This document shows, piece by piece, positions 1 through 7,206 of a DNA stretch of 64,000 nucleotides. The translations under genes were made by a program, and so were the position numbers. Numbering within the stretch: position 1 is the stretch's first letter; each line of letters opens with the position of its first letter. The stretch comes from Myxococcales bacterium (GTDB taxonomy: Bacteria; Myxococcota_A; Polyangia; Polyangiales; Houyiibacteriaceae): assembly GCA_029861865.1 (NCBI GenBank), contig JAOTYL010000001.1, positions 624,536 to 688,535 of the forward strand, read 5' to 3'. The notes beneath the pieces are model-generated. The model had not been told where the DNA came from and ran no database searches. It saw only the letters and a program-made list of their open reading frames with translations.

Positions 1-121
1 AGGGGACATCGCAGCTCGCCAAGACGACAAGCGCAAAGCGATCACGATGTTGGAACGGGCGCTTGCCGAGGACGCGAGCCACGAGCAGGCTTCGCAGCTA
101 CTCGCTCAGTTGAAGGGTTGA
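1..121 (+). CDS. 3' end of a TPR-like protein (partial)
   Basis: The reading frame is open from base 2 to a TGA at 119-121, giving about 39 residues that end in LLAQLKG. The segment AITMLERALAEDASHEQASQ has the helix pattern and spacing of a tetratricopeptide repeat (alanines and leucines at TPR-like positions). The rest of the gene lies outside the window. The stop is only 3 bases before the next start codon, so it is probably the upstream member of an operon with the aminotransferase gene. The protein's overall role cannot be inferred from this fragment. Confidence 0.55.
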   Translation, partial: GDIAARQDDKRKAITMLERALAEDASHEQASQLLAQLKG

Positions 122-124
122 ATC

Positions 125-1006
125 ATGGCGACAGGCAAGGTCTGCATCGACGGGGAGATCGTCGACACCGCAGAAGCGCGCGTGCCGGTGCTCGATCGGG
201 GCTTCCTCTACGGTGACAGTGTGTTCGAGGTCTATCGGACCTACGGGGGTGTTCCGTTTGCCGAAAAGGAGCATCTCGAACGGCTGAGCCGGTCGGCGGA
301 CCGCCTGATGATTCGGATGCCGGTGCCGATCGACGCGCTTTCGTCCGAGGTGCGGGCCACGCTGGCGGCCGCCGGAGAAGGCGAGTGGTACATCCGGGTC
401 GTGATCACTCGCGGAACGGGGCCGCTCACCTACGACCCTACGACCGCGACCTCGCCGTTGCGGGTGATCATCGTCGCCCCGATCACGCCGTATCCTCGGG
501 AGCTTTACGAGCATGGGGCGGCCGTCGTGCTGCTCAGCGCTTCGCGGCCTACCGACGACGCACGCGCAGCCGGCGCCAAGGCATCGAACTACCTCGCCAA
601 CTTGCTCGCCGTGCACGAAGCGAAGCAGAAGGGGGCCCAGGAGGCGATCGTCCTCGGACGGCGTGGGCAGCTTCTCGAAGGGGCATCCAGCAACCTCTTC
701 GTGGTGAAGGACGGGGTCATTCGGACGCCAAAACCGGAGCCGGGAATCCTAGTCGGGATCACGCGTGCGACGGTGCTCGACGTCTGCAGATCGGAGGGGC
801 TGTCGGTCGACGAGACCGAGCTCTACCCAGCGGACCTCTACGACGCCGATGAAGCATTCATCACCAGCAGCATTCGGGAGGTGATGCCGGTGGTGCTCGC
901 CGATGGCCAATCGATAGGTGATGGAACGCCAGGCCCGTTTACCGAAAGGCTTCGTCAGGGGTATCTCAGGGCTGTTGCGGCTGGAACCCGCGCAGCGGCG
1001 GTTTGA
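125..1006 (+). CDS. Class-IV PLP-dependent aminotransferase (BCAT/DAAT/PabC family)
   Basis: The 293-residue product has the usual length of fold-type IV aminotransferases. It opens with the family pattern VPVLDRGFLYGDSVFEVYRT. The likely PLP lysine is K152 in GAKASNYLANL, and E185 in LLEGASSNLF fits the conserved glutamate that contacts the cofactor. The family includes branched-chain aminotransferase, D-amino-acid transaminase and aminodeoxychorismate lyase; the exact substrate cannot be decided from sequence alone. The start is ATG with AAGGG a few bases upstream. It follows the upstream gene by 3 bases and is probably co-transcribed with it. A cytoplasmic enzyme is expected. No ilv or pab genes lie nearby to settle its pathway. 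Confidence 0.85.
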   Translation: MATGKVCIDGEIVDTAEARVPVLDRGFLYGDSVFEVYRTYGGVPFAEKEHLERLSRSADRLMIRMPVPIDALSSEVRATLAAAGEGEWYIRVVITRGTGPLTYDPTTATSPLRVIIVAPITPYPRELYEHGAAVVLLSASRPTDDARAAGAKASNYLANLLAVHEAKQKGAQEAIVLGRRGQLLEGASSNLFVVKDGVIRTPKPEPGILVGITRATVLDVCRSEGLSVDETELYPADLYDADEAFITSSIREVMPVVLADGQSIGDGTPGPFTERLRQGYLRAVAAGTRAAAV

Positions 1007-1054
1007 CCGCTGGGGCTCAGGGCAGTATCAAGCCGCTCTCGGATCTTCCAGAGG

Positions 1055-1096
1055 CCTTCGGCCGCAGTTGGTCCCGCCCCACCACCCCCGCGCGAA
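1055..1096 (+). repeat. Dispersed hairpin-plus-box repeat, copy 1
   Basis: This copy has a small GGCC-TTC-GGCC hairpin followed by the box TTGGTCCCGCCCCA and then a C-rich run. A second copy with the same order lies at 9087-9127 behind the Nudix gene. About 24 of 26 bases match in the box and C-run. Both copies follow the end of a plus-strand gene. A terminator or processing role is possible; no T-run follows. Confidence 0.5.
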
Positions 1097-1101
1097 CACC
1101 T

Positions 1102-1242
1102 ATGTCAGACACCAGTAAGACCAAGGCCCGGCGGCGCCGGAAACGAGCCGCCCAGGGCAAAGACCGCAAGAAGAAGCTCGAGAAGCAGGGCAGCACCCCG
1201 AAGTTTCCGATCCACCCCGCGGCGTCCCCAAAGCCAGACTGA
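1102..1242 (+). CDS. Small, highly basic protein of 46 residues
   Basis: An ATG at 1102 opens a 46-residue frame that is Lys/Arg-rich (TKARRRRKRAAQGKDRKKKL) and then changes to a proline-rich tail (KFPIHPAASPKPD). A longer in-frame version starts at 1003, but the added part overlaps the aminotransferase and reads poorly, so the shorter start is preferred. The charge suggests nucleic-acid or ribosome binding, which is an inference. It has no family signature I recognise. It sits between a dispersed repeat (1055-1096) and a hairpin (1271-1304) in a convergent gap. Confidence 0.45.
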   Translation: MSDTSKTKARRRRKRAAQGKDRKKKLEKQGSTPKFPIHPAASPKPD

Positions 1243-1270
1243 CGTCTCGCAACCAACGTCTGACCCATAA

Positions 1271-1304
1271 ACTAGTGTGCAAGCGAAAAGATCCGCACAC
1301 TAGT
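1271..1304. terminator. 10-bp inverted repeat in a convergent gap
   Basis: The arms ACTAGTGTGC (1271-1280) and GCACACTAGT (1295-1304) are perfect complements around a 14-base loop. It lies just after the small basic gene and overlaps the stop of the leftward peptidase gene. On the minus strand the stem is followed by TTTA. It could terminate both converging transcripts. Confidence 0.5.
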
Positions 1305-2373
1305 GGAGGGTGTGGGATTCGCCGTCATGCTCGACCCGCGGCACGCCCGCATCGCTCACGACGTCCGTCTCGGCCTCGGGCGGCGGTGGAGGAAGCGTTG
1401 CTTCCGCTGCCTCGAGCTCTTCGCGATGGGCCATCTGTTGCAGCTTGAGATGATGGTAGCGTCGTCTCCGGCGGTACGCGACCACGACCAGGATGGCAGC
1501 GAGAACCCAAATCGTCGTCCCACCTAGGAGAGCCGGCACGATTCGGTACCGCGTGCGGAGGCTTTCACGCCATTCGCGCTCGAGCCCGACGCTGGTCCAC
1601 CCGTATGCAGTCGAGAGCGCCGTATCGAACGTCTCCCCGGCCGCCATGGATTGGATCAAGAGATGAAAGCGCCGCTTGTCGTTGGGCGTGCGGCGCAGGA
1701 ACCCAACGATGTCCGCGCTCTGCGCGTAAGCGATGTTGACCTCGTGAGGTCGGTTCGGGAATCGGTCGGAGAGCTCCGAGAGGCGCAGCATCGATCGCTG
1801 AGCGGCGGCGCGCAGGAGTGATTGCATCCGCGGCAGGAGACGGACCTCCGATTGGTGGATGGCGACGCCCTCGCTGAACCAGCGCGGGACGCCGTGTCCC
1901 CTGACGGCACGGTAGAGCGCGACGTGAGAGAGCTCGTGTACCAATACGACTTCGAGGTCGGGGGGCTGCCACGTGTCGGGGGCCGACATGGTGATCAAAA
2001 TCACGCCCCAGCGCGGGTACGCGACCCCGGTGGCATAGTCGGGAGGCGGATACCCGATCGGCGACAGCGCACGCATCTCCCGTGGGTTTCGCGCGACGCG
2101 AATGGTCAAGCGATCGTCGATGACGACGCCGAAGTCCGTCGCGACCGCAGCCCAGTGCTTCTCGACGCTCTCGACCAGCGGGACGACCCGCTTCCGCTCG
2201 GAAACCGGAAAAGTCCAGGTGACCGGGCCGACCTGCTCGGTCGCGTAGCCGGTCGGCGGCGTCGGCAAAGGAGCCTCGGGAGGCGCCTGAGCCGCTGTGA
2301 CGGTCGCAAGGAAGGGGACCACGACCAAACACAGAATCGCCCCGGGCCAGGGTCGTTCTCGTCTATTCGTCAC
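1300..2373 (-). CDS. Secreted or membrane-anchored metallopeptidase, peptidase MA-like
   Basis: This is a 357-residue protein with an N-terminal signal or anchor segment (residues 11-29), a zinc motif HELSH at 146-150 and a downstream glutamate in WFSEGVA (E168). That is the gluzincin arrangement seen in the peptidase MA family. Near the C-terminus a transmembrane segment (IWVLAAILVVVAY) is followed by an Arg-rich stretch and an acidic/proline-rich cytoplasmic tail, so the catalytic domain should face the periplasm. The start is GTG at 2373, overlapping the end of the upstream gene by 11 bases, so the two are probably translated together. The substrate is unknown. Confidence 0.75.
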   Translation of the reverse strand: MTNRRERPWPGAILCLVVVPFLATVTAAQAPPEAPLPTPPTGYATEQVGPVTWTFPVSERKRVVPLVESVEKHWAAVATDFGVVIDDRLTIRVARNPREMRALSPIGYPPPDYATGVAYPRWGVILITMSAPDTWQPPDLEVVLVHELSHVALYRAVRGHGVPRWFSEGVAIHQSEVRLLPRMQSLLRAAAQRSMLRLSELSDRFPNRPHEVNIAYAQSADIVGFLRRTPNDKRRFHLLIQSMAAGETFDTALSTAYGWTSVGLEREWRESLRTRYRIVPALLGGTTIWVLAAILVVVAYRRRRRYHHLKLQQMAHREELEAAEATLPPPPPEAETDVVSDAGVPRVEHDGESHTLH

Positions 2374-3235
2374 CAGGCCTGAATCTTAGCAGCGGAGGTC
2401 CCGGGTCGTTAGTGCGACGTCCGTCAACTATGAGGTAGGTTACACCTGCCGCGAGAAGCGCACCGACGACGAAGTAAGGCCAGGCCTTCTTGATCCATCG
2501 TTTTTTCTCGGGTTCATCGGTGGGCTTGCCGGTCGCGTCGACTTGAGCGCCTGCCGCGTCAGGGGGGCTTGGGTCCTGGAGCCATCGTGTCTGCGCTGTC
2601 TCAGCGCGACGCTCGATGTAGTGCGCGCGCTCCTCGGGTGTCGTGCCATCGAAGTCGAGGGCTCCTTCATAAAACTGGGAAGCGGCCGCATCGAAGACTT
2701 CGATTTTGATGGTGCCTTCGCGGCGAAGAACGACCAGCGCGTCCGCTCCGGTAATGGTGCCGAGACGCTTGTACGAGGCAAGATCCTTCCGGGGATCGAC
2801 GCCGAGACTCCGCCGAATCGAACGAAGCCCATCAAGCCCATCTTCCTCGGAGTCCGGCTCACCGCGGAGGGCCGCGCGGAGAGCCGGGTCGGCGGGGATG
2901 CTGAGCCCCGCGCGAGCGCACTCCTGCTCGATTTCGGAGGCGGTTTTGAGGACCGATTCATCGGGATCGCCGGCAACGACAACGGCAACTTTGGGAGGGA
3001 GGGGAGGGGCCGTGTCAGTGCCAGGATCAGCGACAGTGTCAGTGTCAGCGCCAGTGCCAGCGCCAGTGTCGGTTTCAGTGCCAGTGTCAGTGTCAGCGCC
3101 AGCGACAGTGCCAGTGTCCGTGCCAGTGTCAGTGCCAGCGATAGTGCCCTCTTGCGCCGAAGCGCTAGCCGCGGTGAGGAGTAGGCCTAGGCTCAGGATC
3201 AGGCGCACCGGTGGACGATAGGCAACGAGGGCCAT
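2363..3235 (-). CDS. Exported protein with Thr/Gly/Asp repeat linker and C-terminal membrane anchor
   Basis: The 290-residue protein has a signal peptide (LILSLGLLLTAASASAQ), then about 45 residues of low-complexity Gly/Thr/Asp (GTDTGTDTGTVAGADTDTG), then a globular domain beginning near PPKVAVVVAGDPDES, and finally a transmembrane helix (YFVVGALLAAGVTYLIV). The linker is encoded by a hexamer repeat tract that also occurs between genes elsewhere in this window. The gene precedes and overlaps the metallopeptidase gene by 11 bases, suggesting a two-gene unit at the cell envelope. I do not recognise the globular domain. Confidence 0.7.
   Translation of the reverse strand: MALVAYRPPVRLILSLGLLLTAASASAQEGTIAGTDTGTDTGTVAGADTDTGTETDTGAGTGADTDTVADPGTDTAPPLPPKVAVVVAGDPDESVLKTASEIEQECARAGLSIPADPALRAALRGEPDSEEDGLDGLRSIRRSLGVDPRKDLASYKRLGTITGADALVVLRREGTIKIEVFDAAASQFYEGALDFDGTTPEERAHYIERRAETAQTRWLQDPSPPDAAGAQVDATGKPTDEPEKKRWIKKAWPYFVVGALLAAGVTYLIVDGRRTNDPGPPLLRFRPGDE
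3012..3148. repeat. Degenerate hexamer tract inside a coding sequence
   Basis: Units of the type CAGTGY/CAGCGC (reverse strand RCTGRC/ACTGGC) repeat for about 137 bases. It encodes the Thr/Gly/Asp linker of the 2363-3235 gene. Because the period is six, copy-number changes keep the reading frame. Related tracts occur at 23921-23995, 25911-25960, 38953-39030 and 53681-53745. Confidence 0.85.
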
Positions 3236-3261
3236 CCGCGCTAGCGTCCGGCCGGACTGAG

Positions 3262-4155
3262 ATGGGCGAAGAGAAGGTGCGATTTCCGCATGGGGTCTGC
3301 TTGTGCCTCGGCTACGACGGTACCGACTTTCATGGATGGCAGGCCCAGCCCGGCCTCCGAACCGTCCAGGGGATGATCGAGGAGGCCATCGACGAGATGG
3401 GGCTCGAGCATTCGCCGGTCAAAGGGTGCAGCCGGACCGACGCGGGTGTGCACGCGCTCGGTCAGTTGGCGAGCTTTTCGTGCACGCATGACGTCCCCCC
3501 GGAGGGCTGGGTGCATGGCCTCAACGCCAGATTGCCAGAAGACATCGTCATCCACGATGCGCAGCCTTGCTTTCGCCGATACAACCCGCGGTTTCACGCG
3601 GCACACAAGCGATACCGGTACCTCGTGCGTGTGGGTCGTCACCGCGACCCCCTGCTTCGAAGGCGCGCTTGGCAGCTCGGCCCCAAGGACGGTCGCAAAG
3701 ACGTGCCACCCGGCGGGGACTTCGTCGAGGACTACCTCGATGTAGAGGCGATCCGATCAGCGGCAAAGCATTTCCTCGGGACGCACGACTTTCGAGCCTT
3801 CCGCCAGTCGGGAGATCAGCGCGAAATCCTGGAGCGGACGATGTTTGCGATCCGTGTGCTTCCGGGCTGGAACGGAAGGCGCGACCTCTTGGCGATCGAG
3901 GTCATCGGCAATTCGTTCCTCAAGAACATGGTACGCATCATGGCAGGCACGTTGGTCGAAGTCGGCCAGGGGAGAATCGCTCCAGAGCACATCCCGGGGA
4001 TGCTGCATGGGGACGCTGACCGCGCCAATGCTGGACAGACGGCTCCTCCGCACGCACTAACTCTCGTCGAGATCGAGCTCGCTCGTTTCGATGGACCTGC
4101 CGATGCCTTCGACCGGCCCACGGTGGGCGAGCCCCCGCGACGAAGCGCCGTCTAG
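3262..4155 (+). CDS. truA: tRNA pseudouridine(38-40) synthase TruA
   Basis: TruA isomerises uridines 38-40 of the tRNA anticodon arm. The 297-residue product has the typical motifs: LCLGYDGTDFHGWQAQPG near the start, the catalytic aspartate D60 in GCSRTDAGVHALGQ, HAAHKRYRYLV in the middle, and NSFLKNMVRIMAGTLVEVGQGR near the end. An upstream in-frame ATG at 3211 exists, but the intervening residues do not resemble the family, so the start at 3262 was chosen. The N-terminus is divergent with the exported repeat protein. At its 3' end the stop overlaps that of the opposing barrel gene within the sequence CTAG. Confidence 0.95.
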   Translation: MGEEKVRFPHGVCLCLGYDGTDFHGWQAQPGLRTVQGMIEEAIDEMGLEHSPVKGCSRTDAGVHALGQLASFSCTHDVPPEGWVHGLNARLPEDIVIHDAQPCFRRYNPRFHAAHKRYRYLVRVGRHRDPLLRRRAWQLGPKDGRKDVPPGGDFVEDYLDVEAIRSAAKHFLGTHDFRAFRQSGDQREILERTMFAIRVLPGWNGRRDLLAIEVIGNSFLKNMVRIMAGTLVEVGQGRIAPEHIPGMLHGDADRANAGQTAPPHALTLVEIELARFDGPADAFDRPTVGEPPRRSAV

Positions 4156-4856
4156 AAAGTCAGCCCGAGGCCGCCGGTGAAGTAGAGATTGTCGCCCATC
4201 TTGGCCTTGCTGTTCGTGTCGGAGCCCGCGAGCTCGAAGAAGAAGAACGAGCTGTTGATGCCCCAGTCTTCGTCGAGGGCATTGGCGCGTCGCTCGTTCA
4301 CGAAGTTGAGCTCGATCGCGAACTGCGCCGCCCACCCGAATCCATGGGTTCGACCAGTGGATTTGCCCCTGCCCGCGTCCTCGTTGAAGAACACGCTGTT
4401 GAAGCCGACCTTGCCGGTGAACACAAACGGCACGGGGGTCTTTCGGGCAAGGGCATCGATTCGGAGGACCGCCATCACGTTCAAAGGGAAGAGATTGAGC
4501 TTCGCGGTTTGCGTGGAGGGCACGCAGGTTTCCGGAAGGCTGGCGGTCTCGCAGGTGGCGCCTTTGTAGCTGCTCCAGCCTCCGGCAATCCCAAGGCCGA
4601 TCGGACCGATGAAGGGGATCCTGTACAGATAGAAATCAAACTCGAGCAAGAGAATCGGACCCTTGTCGTCTGGATAGAAGAGGTCGAAGTTCTCGCTTCC
4701 GGGATTGGGACGATACGCTCCCACGCCGAACGAAAGTAAATATCCCTCGGGGGTCCACCCCTCATCGGCCGCGCGGCCGATCGCCTCGGCGGTCACGCGG
4801 TCGGGCACCAAGCTCATGACGGAGACCAGGATGAGAGCCGACGCGAGTCGCTTCAC
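4152..4856 (-). CDS. Outer-membrane beta-barrel protein (MXAN_2562-like)
   Basis: This 234-residue protein starts at GTG 4856, where GGAGG lies 8 bases upstream, and has a signal peptide (LASALILVSVMSLV). The body alternates aromatic and polar residues (FDFYLYRIPFIGPIGLGIAGGW, split by turns) and ends in phenylalanine (GGLGLTF), as expected for a transmembrane beta-barrel. The pattern resembles the myxobacterial MXAN_2562 outer-membrane family, an assignment made by eye. The GTGA start/stop overlap with the upstream glycine-rich gene indicates translational coupling. A longer version from 4970 would run into that gene and is rejected. Confidence 0.7.
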   Translation of the reverse strand: MKRLASALILVSVMSLVPDRVTAEAIGRAADEGWTPEGYLLSFGVGAYRPNPGSENFDLFYPDDKGPILLLEFDFYLYRIPFIGPIGLGIAGGWSSYKGATCETASLPETCVPSTQTAKLNLFPLNVMAVLRIDALARKTPVPFVFTGKVGFNSVFFNEDAGRGKSTGRTHGFGWAAQFAIELNFVNERRANALDEDWGINSSFFFFELAGSDTNSKAKMGDNLYFTGGLGLTF

Positions 4857-5989
4857 CGGCGGAGCCTCCAGAGGGCGGCCAGAACAAACATCAAGCCGAG
4901 GACCCAAGCGACCGAGCCGGGACCGCGCGAGCCCGCGAGGCTCACAGGTGAGGCCGAGCAGCCCTCGCACTCTCCACTGACGTCGCAGAAGCCAGACACC
5001 GCAACGTTCGTGACCATGACCCCTTCGGAGAGCTCCCCCTCGTTGGCGAGAAATGGGTCGGAGACGAACGCCTGATCGAAAGCGTTCACGAAGACAAAAC
5101 CAGACTCGCCCGGTCCGAGACCGAGCGTCGTCGCTGAAATCGTCTGACTTCTCTCACTGAGCGGCGCGGTGATGCTCAATTGCGTCGCAGTTGCGGGGTC
5201 GTCGGTGCTGGAGAACCAAAACGACCAAAGCTGAATCTTATCTACGGGATTAGGGTCGCTCCAGGTGATGTTGAAGTTGAATTGGCGCTGGGGGGCCGTG
5301 TCGACGATGGGCTGGTTCGGCGGTTGGACGTCGATGGTGAACGTGGAGATCCCGTAATTGGACGGGTCGACGAGGTCGGACCCTGGGGCCTGCCGGAAGG
5401 CGAAAATTTCGTAGGGCGTACCCGACAATCCTGACGTCTCGCAGAGGACGAGCTCAGTCGTGCCAGCGCGCGCGTCGAGCAGGGCCTGGAGCGTGAGGCT
5501 GATCTGACCCGGGAAATCGGTACCCAACTGGAACGGGCTGCCCTCAACTTGTCCGCAGGTCCCCATGGTCTCGTTTCGGTTCTCCGGCCGCTCGCACCCC
5601 GCGTTCTCACCGCCAACCCAGAGAAATACATCGGTTCCGAGTGCGGTGGATTGCTGGAGGCGGATCTCGAAGGTCGTGGTCTCGGGGCTCTTCTGTACCG
5701 CTGCGCCGATGCCACCAGTCCCAGCGACGCCGCCCGCGCCGGCAGCTCCGCCCGTGCCCCCAGCCCCACCGATACCGCCCGCGCCCCCAACCCCACCGGT
5801 GCCGCCAGCGCCGTCAACACCGCAATCGCGGCTGTTGAAATAACGAATTTGGTTCTCGGACTCGAAGCCGTCGTCGTCGTTGATGGAGACTATCAGGTCG
5901 GCCAGGGGTTCTTGGGCAAGTGCGTCGATGGGGCCGAACGCCACCCCTGCTCCGAGCAGCGAGACAAGCAATAAGAGATGGTCCTTCAT
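4853..5989 (-). CDS. Secreted glycine-rich surface protein with MYXO-CTERM-like tail
   Basis: The 378-residue product starts at ATG 5989 with a signal peptide (LLLLVSLLGAGVAF). About 40 residues of GG-x repeats (GGTGGVGGAGGIGGAGG) follow, then a domain rich in beta strands that contains several cysteines. The C-terminus has a cysteine pair (ECEGC), a Ser/Pro/Gly spacer, a hydrophobic helix (VAWVLGLMFVLAAL) and a terminal Arg cluster (WRLRR). This tail fits the myxobacterial MYXO-CTERM surface-sorting signal. It overlaps the downstream barrel gene by 4 bases. The function is unknown; cell-surface display is inferred. Confidence 0.7.
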   Translation of the reverse strand: MKDHLLLLVSLLGAGVAFGPIDALAQEPLADLIVSINDDDGFESENQIRYFNSRDCGVDGAGGTGGVGGAGGIGGAGGTGGAAGAGGVAGTGGIGAAVQKSPETTTFEIRLQQSTALGTDVFLWVGGENAGCERPENRNETMGTCGQVEGSPFQLGTDFPGQISLTLQALLDARAGTTELVLCETSGLSGTPYEIFAFRQAPGSDLVDPSNYGISTFTIDVQPPNQPIVDTAPQRQFNFNITWSDPNPVDKIQLWSFWFSSTDDPATATQLSITAPLSERSQTISATTLGLGPGESGFVFVNAFDQAFVSDPFLANEGELSEGVMVTNVAVSGFCDVSGECEGCSASPVSLAGSRGPGSVAWVLGLMFVLAALWRLRR

Positions 5990-6110
5990 AGGAGGATTTC
6001 CGTGCAATCCCTGGGCCAATCGTGCAACCTCAAAAGCCGTGTGTTTTCGGGAGTCCGGAGGACAAACTGGCATCATCCGCCCTACTTCTACGCCAGGCGC
6101 TGACATTTCG

Positions 6111-7121
6111 TCACTTTATCAGAACTTTTTCGGCGATTTGGACCGCATTGAGGGCGGCGCCTTTTCGGAGGTTATCCGAGACGACCCACATCTGGATCCC
6201 GCCGGGATTTCCCACGTCATCGCGGATGCGGCCCACGTAGACCGGGTCCTGCCCTGCGGCGTCGATAGGCTGCGGGTAGCGCCCTTCGCTCAGATCATCG
6301 ACGACCACCACGCCTTCGGCCTTTTCGAGGAGCTCCCGCGCGCGCGCCGCGGTCAATGGCGCGTGGGTTTCGACGGTCACCGCCTCGCTGTGGGCGGTCA
6401 CCACCGGGACGCGGACGGCGGTCGGTGAGACAGCGATGGAGGGGTCCCCGAAAATCTTGCGGGTTTCGGAGACCATTTTGAGCTCCTCTTCCTGGTAGCC
6501 GGTGTTGGGATCAGGCTTCCAATGCATCAGAAGATTGCGGCTCAACTGACCAGAAAGTTTGTCTTTTTCGACAGGCTTGGCATGGCTGGTGGCCGTTTCC
6601 TGAGCTTCGAATGCCGCAACGGCCTGGGCGCCAGCGCCGCTGATCGCTTGATAGGTCGCAACGACTACACGCTTGAGCCGAGCCTCGTCGTGAAGCGGCT
6701 TGAGGGCCACCACCATCTGGATCGTCGAGCAGTTTGGGTTGGCGATGATTCCCTTCGGACGGTCGGCCGCCGCATCGGGGTTCACCTCCGGGACGATCAG
6801 CGGGACCTCGGGGTCCGCGCGAAATGCCGAGGAGTTGTCGACGACCAGGGCTCCTTTGCTCGCTGCGATCGGGGCCCAGTGCCGCGAAGTCGCACCGCCC
6901 GCGGAAAAGAGGGCCAGGTCGACGCCCTCGAATACCTCCGGGGCGATTTCGACGACGGTGTGCTCTGCTCCTTTGAACGTGACGGTCTTGCCGGCGCTCC
7001 GGGCCGAGGCGACCGGGACGAGCTCACGCACGGGAAACGCGCGTTGCTCGAGCACGCGAAGCATCTCTGCACCGACCATGCCGGTGGCTCCCACCACCGC
7101 GACTTTCAAGCCCTGGGACAT
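6111..7121 (-). CDS. asd: Aspartate-semialdehyde dehydrogenase
   Basis: Asd reduces aspartyl phosphate to aspartate semialdehyde, the branch point to lysine/diaminopimelate, threonine and methionine. The 336-residue protein starts with the NADP-binding loop VAVVGATGMVGAEML, contains VVDNSSAFR, and has the catalytic cysteine C131 in IIANPNCSTIQM. The length is normal. It is divergent from the TolC-type gene across 85 bases that must hold both promoters. Downstream, 121 bases separate it from the glycine-rich gene. No other lysine or threonine pathway gene is nearby. Confidence 0.95.
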   Translation of the reverse strand: MSQGLKVAVVGATGMVGAEMLRVLEQRAFPVRELVPVASARSAGKTVTFKGAEHTVVEIAPEVFEGVDLALFSAGGATSRHWAPIAASKGALVVDNSSAFRADPEVPLIVPEVNPDAAADRPKGIIANPNCSTIQMVVALKPLHDEARLKRVVVATYQAISGAGAQAVAAFEAQETATSHAKPVEKDKLSGQLSRNLLMHWKPDPNTGYQEEELKMVSETRKIFGDPSIAVSPTAVRVPVVTAHSEAVTVETHAPLTAARARELLEKAEGVVVVDDLSEGRYPQPIDAAGQDPVYVGRIRDDVGNPGGIQMWVVSDNLRKGAALNAVQIAEKVLIK

Positions 7122-7206
7122 AGGCCGGGGCTATAGGTCGGCGCCCAGAGACCGGCAAGCGGGCTTTGCACATGCTCGGGTATGATGCCTTCGGCAAGGA
7201 GTATTC

